Source: DASYSA01 sp036003885
GTDB taxonomy: Bacteria > Acidobacteriota > Blastocatellia > UBA7656
Reading direction: 5' to 3'
DNA length: 7,547 nucleotides
Assembly: GCA_036003885.1 (NCBI GenBank)
Contig: DASYSA010000214.1
Coordinates: 1-7,547, forward strand
Shown: positions 1 through 4,840 of the stretch, in pieces
Position numbering within the stretch: the first letter of the stretch is position 1
Layout of the letters: every line of letters starts with the position of its first letter
The notes under the pieces: generated by a model
Told to the model about the DNA's origin: nothing
What the model saw: only the letters and a program-made list of their open reading frames with translations
Database searches by the model: none
Made by a program: the position numbers and the translations under genes

Positions 1-228
1 GCCCCTCAGCACGGCCTCGACCTGACCGTTGATGTGGCCGTGGTTGAGTCCGATCGCGGCAAACTTGATCCTGGGCGGAGTATTGCATGGTTCCTCGGGT
101 CGTCGCTCCACAGGGCGACTGTCCCCTCCGCTCTTCATCAGGCCGAAAGCGTTCCTGGGCAGGGCTGAGATTGCAGCCGCTCCACCCGCCACAGATTCGA
201 TGAATTTACGCCGATCAATTTTCTTCAT
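1..228 (-). CDS. Gfo/Idh/MocA-type oxidoreductase, Tat-exported, N-terminal part
   Basis: Only the first 76 codons are in the window; the rest lies beyond the left edge. The protein starts MKKIDRRKFIESVAGGAAA, which is a twin-arginine signal (RRKFI) followed by a small-residue hydrophobic stretch ending near LPRNAFG, so export in folded form across the inner membrane is expected. After a variable linker the mature part begins IKFAAIGLNHGHINGQVEAV (residues about 54-73). This resembles the first beta strand and nucleotide-binding turn of Gfo/Idh/MocA oxidoreductases, in which the usual GxGxxG is often loosened to GxNHGHI. The family are NAD(P)-dependent sugar or cyclitol dehydrogenases. The start at 228 is supported by GGAG (236-239) 7 nt upstream. 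The substrate cannot be told from this fragment. Confidence 0.8.
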   Translation of the reverse strand, partial: MKKIDRRKFIESVAGGAAAISALPRNAFGLMKSGGDSRPVERRPEEPCNTPPRIKFAAIGLNHGHINGQVEAVLRG

Positions 229-340
229 TGTGACACTCCGATTGAGGTTGGGAATCGAACAGCCTCAGTTTGGATCGCAGCCACAGGTTGATTGAATCTT
301 CCAGATCTCTACGAACGACTGGACTGCTGAAGCGCCTCTA

Positions 341-370
341 CTTATACAACTGCCTTACTGCCCCAGGCAA
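341..370 (-). promoter_or_regulatory. Possible sigma70-type promoter for the oxidoreductase gene
   Basis: On the minus strand TTGCCT (365-370) and TATAAG (341-346) are separated by 18 nt, close to the -35/-10 consensus. Transcription would start near 333-335, leaving a leader of about 105 nt before the ATG at 228. The spacer contains a short inverted repeat (TGCCT...AGGCA) that could be a protein site. Found by eye; chance matches are common. Confidence 0.35.
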
Positions 371-449
371 GTTTTCTACCGTTACGCGGGCGTGACAGGA
401 CTTGTGGTTGAAAGTGGGACCAGACTCGATAGCGACCTGAAGGGGCGGG

Positions 450-503
450 CCACGAATTGCACGAATTCCACGAATCCACACGAAATATTCGTGCTATTCG
501 TGG
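450..503. repeat. Palindromic array of 'cacgaatt' units
   Basis: Four forward copies of CACGAA(T/A)(T) start at 451, 460, 469 and 479 (steps 9, 9, 10), followed by two reverse copies (ATTCGTG) at 487 and 496. The outer arms 450-465 and 488-503 are inverted copies matching at 15 of 16 positions. The element lies in the 338-nt gap between the two minus-strand genes, about 53 nt past the cupin stop codon. Transcribed from either strand it would fold into a hairpin. There is no U-tract, so it is not a standard terminator. It looks like a dispersed intergenic repeat and shares its design with the elements at 1765-1804 and 5408-5497. Confidence 0.75.
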
Positions 504-566
504 TCCCCGCTCGTTCAGGTTCCTCGTCTCAGTCTAAATTGCGTGAGACACAATCACGCACGCGCT

Positions 567-1340
567 TTACGTTCCGTAGTTGTATCCAGGTTTCTCAGGC
601 GCTATGAAACCGCCTTGTCCGTCAAAGGCGCTGCGGTCGTAAACGCGGCAGAACGTACTGTGCTGCCGAAAGCCGAAATCGTCGTCGTAGAGGATCAGGC
701 CCTTCACATAAAAGATAGAGGCGTCGTTGCGAAGCTGTTCCAGATCTGCGCGGGATAGTCCGGGATGCGAGATCGTTCCGCGGTCACTCTGGTCGGCTTG
801 CAGCGTACAAAGGGTTGGGAGTTCGCCGCTCGGTATTTCGGTTGTAGTAGCGGGCGGAAGTGTCGGCGCGATTCTGCTTTCGATCCTCAGCTCTCTGACA
901 ATTGCGCGAGTCTTGCCCAAATTGCGGAGCGTGTAGGGGATCTGAATTGAAGAACCTGCCGGATCCTCAGCTAGAGGGACGGGACTGTCGAAATGGATCT
1001 GGACCCAGCCGCGGCGACCGGCGCTCGGATCAATGCGCACCGGACAATCCGCAACTATAGCCCTGCCGTTAGTGACGGCTCTTACGGAGTGCGCCGTGTA
1101 TGGCGGCACGATGGCTACGAAGCCCGGCTTGGCGACGATAGAATCGGCGCCCACGGTAACTTCGAGCTCGCCCTCTATTACGGTCCACACTTCTTCATTC
1201 GAGTGGGAGTGCTCATGGATCTTTGAGCCTGCCTCGAAGGTGAAGTGCGCGAAGGTCATCTTTTCGGTGCTGAAGGAGCGATCGACCCAGCCGGGGAGGC
1301 GTTCGCCCGTCTGCAGGGTGTTTGTGTCGATGAAGGGCAT
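567..1340 (-). CDS. Cupin-domain protein with an extra C-terminal domain
   Basis: A 257-residue protein. Residues about 25-100 form a cupin barrel with the classical motif 1: G38, H44, H46, E50 and G57 in exact G-x5-H-x-H-x3-E-x6-G spacing. Motif 2 is G73-x5-P79...H84 with Tyr at the usual second Gly. H44, H46, E50 and H84 are the expected metal ligands, so a metal-binding enzyme or sensor is likely, but the substrate is unknown. Residues about 110-257 are not cupin. They include a beta-rich piece (YTLRNLGKTRAIVRELRI, 136-153) and FYVKGLILYDDDFGFRQHST (210-229) followed by FC, which resembles beta-sandwich domains of uncharacterised bacterial proteins. No signal peptide is seen, so it is probably cytoplasmic. 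The start at 1340 has GAGGA (1347-1351) 6 nt upstream. Simple cupins of this class are about 110-130 residues, so this one is about twice the usual size. Confidence 0.85.
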   Translation of the reverse strand: MPFIDTNTLQTGERLPGWVDRSFSTEKMTFAHFTFEAGSKIHEHSHSNEEVWTVIEGELEVTVGADSIVAKPGFVAIVPPYTAHSVRAVTNGRAIVADCPVRIDPSAGRRGWVQIHFDSPVPLAEDPAGSSIQIPYTLRNLGKTRAIVRELRIESRIAPTLPPATTTEIPSGELPTLCTLQADQSDRGTISHPGLSRADLEQLRNDASIFYVKGLILYDDDFGFRQHSTFCRVYDRSAFDGQGGFIAPEKPGYNYGT

Positions 1341-1406
1341 AGGAATTCCTCGTAAGTTCTTGTCCGAGTCTTAAAAACGTTCCGAACCGCTCATTCGCGA
1401 ACCTCA

Positions 1407-1435
1407 ACCATAACGTACTTCAAAGAGCTCGTAAA
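1407..1435 (-). promoter_or_regulatory. Possible promoter for the cupin gene
   Basis: On the minus strand TTTACG (1430-1435) and TATGGT (1407-1412) are separated by 17 nt, about 65 nt upstream of the cupin start. The match to the sigma70 consensus is only partial, so this is a weak call made by eye. Confidence 0.25.
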
Positions 1436-1453
1436 CCAGGCATAAGGCGAAAT

Positions 1454-1740
1454 CTACTTCTTCAGGGTCGCGCCGGTTAGCGCCAGTGCCATCGACGCCC
1501 AGTTGGTTGCAGCGGCCGAGAAGGATAGGTGGGTCACTGGAACGCCTCCGGCCTGGCTCAAAGCCACCAGTTCGCTCGAGGTGACTGAAATCACAGAGAG
1601 CGAGCTTCGGTCATCTGCTGGTAATCCTCGGGCGGCCGCCGGCGGGCGACCTCGCTGGCCATAGCAATCAAGGAGAGGTTTGTGCCGATGTCGTCGTGTA
1701 GGTCTGTCGCAACCTTGAACCTTATGCGCCAATCGATCGT
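1454..1740 (-). pseudogene. Remnant of a histidine kinase (HisKA_3 H-box), disrupted
   Basis: Reading minus from 1728 gives RIRFKVATDLHDDIGTNLSL and on through IAMASEVARRRPPEDYQQMTEARSL to a TGA at 1591-1593. The block LHDDIG..LS.IA..SEVARR is the phospho-accepting H-box of HisKA_3 (NarL-type) sensor kinases. His is encoded at 1698-1700. Nothing N-terminal (sensor) or C-terminal (HATPase_c N, G boxes) is present: upstream the frame runs straight into the repeat at 1765-1804, and downstream it ends after about 45 residues. A second frame continues to a TAG at 1454-1456 with a coding-like but unrecognised tail ending ALALTGATLKK. It may be a frameshifted part of the same gene or the end of another. 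The 92-codon ATG frame over 1454-1732 is out of frame with the H-box and is not taken as a gene. Confidence 0.6.
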
Positions 1741-1764
1741 GTGAGGGCTTCTTGATTTGCGCTT

Positions 1765-1804
1765 ATTCGCGAGATTAGCGGAATGATCCGCGAATAACGC
1801 GAAT
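1765..1804. repeat. Palindromic 'attcgcg' repeat
   Basis: The arms 1765-1782 and 1787-1804 are inverted copies matching at 15 of 18 positions around a 4-nt loop. Each arm holds two roughly 9-nt units (ATTCGCG/ATTAGCG forms). A further TCTACGCTAAG continues to 1814, echoing the same unit. The design parallels the CACGAATT element at 450-503, with TTCGCG in place of TTCGTG. It lies immediately upstream of the histidine-kinase remnant. Confidence 0.65.
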
Positions 1805-1868
1805 CTACGCTAAGGAACTTGCGAGCGGCAACGGTGAGCGAGGTTTGTTCTCAATTATATGCCCGGGA

Positions 1869-2014
1869 AGGAACACGGGCGCCGGATGGGCAGCTCGTTT
1901 TGGAGCGACCGGGGACTGGGCGGTGATGCTGCTCTCGCTGTTTGCAGGGATGGTCATTGGGATTGCGGCGTGTCGATCTATTTGATCCGTCAGGTCTTGG
2001 GCAACCGCTCCTGA
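1869..2014 (+). pseudogene. Possible frameshifted remnant with one membrane segment
   Basis: A plus-strand frame without a good start contains MLLSLFAGMVIGIAA (ATG at 1926) and stops at 1983-1985. The next frame, from 1970, gives VSIYLIRQVLGNRS and stops at 2012-2014. Joined, they would read as one hydrophobic helix with a basic C-terminal tail, typical of the end of a small membrane protein. A strong GC hairpin follows the second stop by 9 nt, as expected after a real gene end. I do not recognise the family. The break could also be chance, so this is a weak call. Confidence 0.25.
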
Positions 2015-2023
2015 CGTGAGAAG

Positions 2024-2053
2024 CCGGCCGCCGCGCTCGAAGGCGGCGGCCGG
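2024..2053 (+). terminator. Strong GC hairpin, probable terminator
   Basis: A perfect 11-bp inverted repeat CCGGCCGCCGC (2024-2034) / GCGGCGGCCGG (2043-2053) with an 8-nt loop. Downstream on the plus strand the sequence is T-rich (GGCTGTTTCTTGCTCTGTTC) but has no clean T-run, so it is not a textbook intrinsic terminator. It follows the stop at 2012-2014 and could also act against transcripts arriving from the minus side. Confidence 0.45.
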
Positions 2054-2320
2054 GGCGAAAGGCTGTTTCTTGCTCTGTTCTTATTGACTCTCTTGCTGCA
2101 ATGCCAATATCGAAATCAGCGCAATAGCCCTTTCAGTTCCTCACATCATTGTTCTTTCTCCCTCTGGAATGACCGTTGAGCGATTTCTTTTTCACCACCC
2201 ATCATAATTGTTGCTGTTTCTTGATCATCCTTTCGAGACGTAGCTGCTTGAGCTTTTTGCATCATTTCAGGATGGCGCGCCCACTCGATGGATTTTCTCC
2301 TTTGTCATCTGCGGCTAGAG
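2054..2320. other. Gap without a convincing gene; one doubtful 39-residue ORF
   Basis: This 267-nt stretch is visibly more AT-rich than its surroundings. On the minus strand 2146-2265 encodes a 39-residue hydrophilic peptide starting MMQKAQAATSRKDDQETATI. There is no Shine-Dalgarno at its ATG. A good AAAGGAG sits near 2298-2304, in front of an in-frame ATC codon rather than ATG. The same frame is open through IEWARHPE upstream and, past the TGA, through EELKGLLR. It may be a decayed small gene or chance. No promoter or RNA gene is recognised here. Confidence 0.25.
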
Positions 2321-3646
2321 CTACTCGATGGAGTCAACCTTGAGCGCCGTCAGGACAAACCTAAAACCAATAACTTTGTGTCCTGTGCAATGAACAGTAA
2401 TGGTTGTCGTGGCCGAAAACGTTGCGGCGTCTTGTAAGACAATCATTCCCTTATCCGCGTCATCAAGGGCGCCGAGTCGGATATCTGAGGAATCTCCCGT
2501 GCTCAACTTACATGACACACTTTGGGGATCGACATCCACGTTACTCAAATCGATCTTGAAGAAGATGAGATAGCTACCCGCCGGGACTTGTTTCGATACA
2601 ACGTCTTCGCCTGAGAAACTCAGATCGACCAAATGGGTTGAAACGGCATGGTGGGCTACGCTCGAACCGGCGGCTCCCGCAATTGTAAGCGTGTCGCCTG
2701 ACTTCGTGATCGTGATGTTTGACCCTTCAGCCAGAGTCACGCTGTCATTCAAACCATTGACACTCCTCACCACATTACCGGAGGCAATTTTTGAAGAAGT
2801 CACGGCATTTGGAGCTAACTGCGCATTGCCAACTCCACCATTGGCGACTCCCAGCGGCGAGGCGGCGGTTCCGCTCCCGGTTAAACTAGTATCGTGCGCA
2901 ACCGAAGTTAAAGAAGAAGGTGACGCTACGGTCAAGGTGTTGCCACTTTGCACAATCGTGATGTTCGGGCCTTCCGCTAATGATACGTTATCAAACATAC
3001 CGTTGAGGCTACGCACCACCGCACCGTTTGCGATCTTCGGCGTGGTCACCGCCCCATTTGCCAGATGAATTGTGTTCACTCCACCCAGAGCGATTCCAAG
3101 AGGGGTGGCGCTTCTGCCGTCTCCCATCAGAGTCGCGTCATGGATGACAAAGGGAATCCCGACTGTCGCCTGCACCGTGCCATCTGGAAACTTGTAGCCG
3201 CCAAGCGTCGTCTCGATCATTCCATGGACAGTGAGCAAGGAAGTTGGCGCGGTCGTGCCAATCCCGACCTTGCCGAACTTGTCCTCATAGACGTTCGAAT
3301 CGCCTATGGTCGAATTGCTGCTCGTAAATCCCGTCCACTTTGTCATGGTGCCTGGTGTTCCGTTTCCAAACACCTGCAGATTTGCGGCTGACGCGGCCGT
3401 CATTATGCTGATCGTGGGCCCGCTGAGATTCAGGTTACGGATCTCAGGCATGAGGCTGAAGAAGGGACGTCTCTTGGGGCGGGCCTGCGCCAACAGCTTT
3501 GAAAACTGAAGCTCATCGCCTGAACGAGCGGAGCCGTTTGCGTCATTTGATTGTGAAGCCGGCTGTTGTGCCAGTGCCCGATCGCCTGCTGCTCCTAAAG
3601 ATAGCGCCAACAAAAAAAGTATCGCGACGAATCTGTTCCTATTCAT
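2321..3646 (-). CDS. Secreted tail-fibre-like repeat protein
   Basis: A 441-residue protein. Residues 1-27 are a Sec signal peptide (basic MNRNR, hydrophobic FVAILFLLALSLGAA, ALAQQ cleavage region). Residues about 88-162 carry a pattern known from bacterial proteins annotated as tail-fibre-domain or S74-like: NLQVFGNGTPGTMTKWTG, then KVGIGTTAPTSLLTVHGMIE and a YKFPDGTVQ segment. Two homologous blocks follow, 168-241 and 249-323, each with VVRS(L/V)NG..D.V(S/T)LAEG.NITI..SG(N/D)TLT. The last 110 residues look like a beta-sandwich with C379 and C420 possibly bonded. No S74 intramolecular chaperone is seen at the C-terminus. The start at 3646 has AGGAGT (3655-3660) upstream. An adhesin-like or cell-surface structural role is inferred; the exact function is unknown. 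There are no phage genes nearby. Confidence 0.8.
   Translation of the reverse strand: MNRNRFVAILFLLALSLGAAGDRALAQQPASQSNDANGSARSGDELQFSKLLAQARPKRRPFFSLMPEIRNLNLSGPTISIMTAASAANLQVFGNGTPGTMTKWTGFTSSNSTIGDSNVYEDKFGKVGIGTTAPTSLLTVHGMIETTLGGYKFPDGTVQATVGIPFVIHDATLMGDGRSATPLGIALGGVNTIHLANGAVTTPKIANGAVVRSLNGMFDNVSLAEGPNITIVQSGNTLTVASPSSLTSVAHDTSLTGSGTAASPLGVANGGVGNAQLAPNAVTSSKIASGNVVRSVNGLNDSVTLAEGSNITITKSGDTLTIAGAAGSSVAHHAVSTHLVDLSFSGEDVVSKQVPAGSYLIFFKIDLSNVDVDPQSVSCKLSTGDSSDIRLGALDDADKGMIVLQDAATFSATTTITVHCTGHKVIGFRFVLTALKVDSIE
2678..3145 (-). repeat. Two tandem 74-75-residue coding repeats
   Basis: Within the tail-fibre-like gene, 2924-3145 and 2678-2902 encode homologous blocks. Each runs from (I/V)(H/A)(H/D)..L.G.G...PLG(I/V)A.GGV through an 'L A . 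. A V T . . K I A' helix-like stretch to LAEG.NITI..SG.TLT(V/I)A. They are separated by a 7-residue linker. Similarity is clear in protein but diluted in DNA, indicating an old duplication. Confidence 0.7.
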
Positions 3647-3809
3647 AGTCTTTCACTCCTATCAAGTCTTTGGTTCGAATGGGTTGATTGTTGAAGGCTC
3701 CGGCATCAGAGCACTTGTGAAGGGACACAGAGCGGCTTACTTTGGTAGTCTCCTTACGACACCGACCACCATGCCTTTGCTGGCTTGCAAGAGATGTTGA
3801 CGATAGGGC

Positions 3810-3840
3810 CCAGGACTATCACATTGGGTGATTATCCTGG
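3810..3840. other. Imperfect hairpin between the two secreted-protein genes
   Basis: CCAGGACTATCAC (3810-3822) and GTGATTATCCTGG (3828-3840) pair at 11 of 13 positions around a 5-nt loop. It lies 85-115 nt beyond the stop of the upstream minus-strand gene and about 165 nt before the start of the next one. No U-run follows on either strand, so it may be an attenuating structure, an operator or a weak terminator. The rest of the 3647-3924 gap shows only a smaller stem (GCCGA 3865-3869 / TCGGC 3876-3880) and no clear promoter. Confidence 0.4.
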
Positions 3841-3924
3841 ACCTCGTCACCTACCTTTCCAATAGCCGAAAACTATCGGCGATGAAACTGATCAACATCT
3901 CAGCTACTTGCAGACTCGCTCGTC

Positions 3925-4368
3925 TCAACGATGAGCAACGATGGACACTGTCTGACGCTCCGACGCGTTTGCGGCCGACGAGCGCCACACCCGAAGAAGC
4001 TCCATCTCAGCGGCGGGTTTTCTAAGCGCGAGCCCGATGTCGTCTCCCGCCGTCCATATGGTGGAAAGAAAATACCGATCTCCATATCGGGTGAAGACGA
4101 GCGATGATTCATCTCGTTTCGAGTTGGCGTGAGTCGAAAGAGTGCTGAAGATCTGAGACACATGGCGGTCTACGCTTTGAATCGCCAGCGTGCCTTGAGA
4201 CATGTACTTAACGGTGTATTCACCCGCCGGGAGCAGCTTATCCCGAACGGAAAACTCGAATGGGATGGTCACCTTGATACGCATGTCGGATTGCGCTTGG
4301 ATGGACGTGGCTGTCAGCATAACGAGGAGGCTCAAGGTCGTCAGGACTATAATAGATTGCCGTTTCAT
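3925..4368 (-). CDS. Small secreted protein of an uncharacterised acidobacterial type
   Basis: 147 residues from MKRQSIIVLTTLSLLVMLTA. This start is chosen over an in-frame ATG 8 codons upstream (4392) because TAGGAG lies just before it (GGAG at 4374-4377, 5 nt spacing). A Sec signal peptide ends near SIQAQS (about residue 26). The mature part opens MRIKVTIPFEFSVRDKLLPA followed by GEYTV, then VFTRYGDRYFLSTIWTAGDD and a basic region (ALRKPAAEMELLRVW). I recall this VTIPF.F.V..K.LPAGEYTV...RYGD.YFLS pattern from many small hypothetical proteins of Acidobacteria; no function is established to my knowledge. It is probably periplasmic or surface associated and mostly beta. It lies upstream of the tail-fibre-like gene on the same strand, but a 278-nt gap argues against tight co-transcription. 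It is divergent from the sigma gene. Confidence 0.8.
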   Translation of the reverse strand: MKRQSIIVLTTLSLLVMLTATSIQAQSDMRIKVTIPFEFSVRDKLLPAGEYTVKYMSQGTLAIQSVDRHVSQIFSTLSTHANSKRDESSLVFTRYGDRYFLSTIWTAGDDIGLALRKPAAEMELLRVWRSSAANASERQTVSIVAHR

Positions 4369-4456
4369 AACAACTCCTATTGTTGTGTTCAAGGTCCCGG
4401 GTGTAGCTGGCCGGCCTACGGGTTGAATTCGGTGGAATCGATCTCGCGATCAACTG

Positions 4457-4738
4457 CTTCACCACGATCTTCCAATACAGCGGATCGTTCCGCTCGCTTA
4501 ATAAGGCGCGATCTGACCGGAAAAGTCGCAACTGCTCGAGCGGATGGCTCATCAGGCGGGACGAGCGGAACAGTGTTTATGCCCTCACCCTTAGAAACGA
4601 GAACGCGAAGCAAGAACCCGCAAGCCGGGCGAAACTATGCAGACCTCGTCAGACTCAGTCAGTCAGTTGCGCTTCGCCACGATCTTTCAAGGAGCTAATT
4701 CATACGCTCACTTAGTAAGGCGCGAACTGGGTGGAAAA
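4457..4738. repeat. Imperfect direct repeat upstream of the sigma factor gene
   Basis: Two copies about 215 nt apart. The left part, CTTC(A/G)CCACGATCTT(C/T)CA at 4457-4474 and 4672-4689, matches at 16 of 18 positions. The right part, at 4491-4524 and 4705-4738, matches at 28 of 34, centred on TAAGGCGCGA and ending GGAAAA. The segment between left and right parts is poorly conserved. The copies lie in the 472-nt divergent gap (4369-4840), which otherwise holds no gene. They may be two old copies of an upstream regulatory region. The GGAAAA end resembles an ECF -35 element, but no convincing -10 is paired with it. Confidence 0.5.
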
Positions 4739-4770
4739 CCTTGAAGCGGCCAAACCTCTCCTCCCCCCAG

Positions 4771-4787
4771 ACAGGACAGATTCCTGT
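4771..4787. promoter_or_regulatory. Small inverted repeat in the sigma gene leader
   Basis: ACAGGA (4771-4776) and TCCTGT (4782-4787) form a perfect 6-bp inverted repeat with a 5-nt spacer, 53-70 nt before the sigma ATG. It could be a repressor half-site pair or an mRNA stem. The short length makes chance occurrence quite possible. Confidence 0.25.
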
Positions 4788-4823
4788 GCAGGTGATAGAA
4801 TTCGGCGGATTCATGATTTGGAT

Positions 4824-4840
4824 CCTCCGCGGAGGGAGCC
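4824..4840 (+). promoter_or_regulatory. Shine-Dalgarno of the sigma gene embedded in a palindrome
   Basis: GGAGG (4831-4835) is 5 nt before the ATG at 4841 and is a near-perfect ribosome binding site. It forms the right half of a 12-bp palindrome CCTCCGCGGAGG (4824-4835). In mRNA the CCTC could pair with GAGG over a 4-nt loop, which might dampen translation. The site fixes the start codon. Confidence 0.6.

Noticed and set aside
450..503. Short CRISPR array
   Set aside because: Units are only about 8 nt with 1-2 nt between them and they reverse direction; there are no spacers of CRISPR size and no cas genes.
1454..1732. 92-codon minus-strand ATG frame as an intact gene
   Set aside because: Its first part is the wrong frame over the histidine-kinase H-box, which reads well one frame away. 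Only the tail after about 1590 looks coding-like.
2283..2332. 10-bp direct repeat ACTCGATGGA at 2283 and 2323 as an insertion duplication
   Set aside because: The 30 nt between copies has no mobile-element features, and one copy lies across the end of the tail-fibre-like gene.
3810..3840. Hairpin as a rho-independent terminator
   Set aside because: No T-run follows on either strand and the stem has a two-base mismatch; kept only as a structural feature.
4369..4392. Upstream ATG at 4392 as start of the small secreted protein
   Set aside because: It would put eight residues before the signal peptide and lacks a ribosome site, whereas the ATG at 4368 has GGAG at the right distance.
4655..4667. 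AGTC tandem repeat (about three units)
   Set aside because: Only 13 nt; too short to distinguish from chance.
4129..4698. 189-codon plus-strand frame
   Set aside because: It overlaps the secreted protein gene antisense, has Arg/Ser-rich low-quality composition and no recognisable domain or ribosome site.
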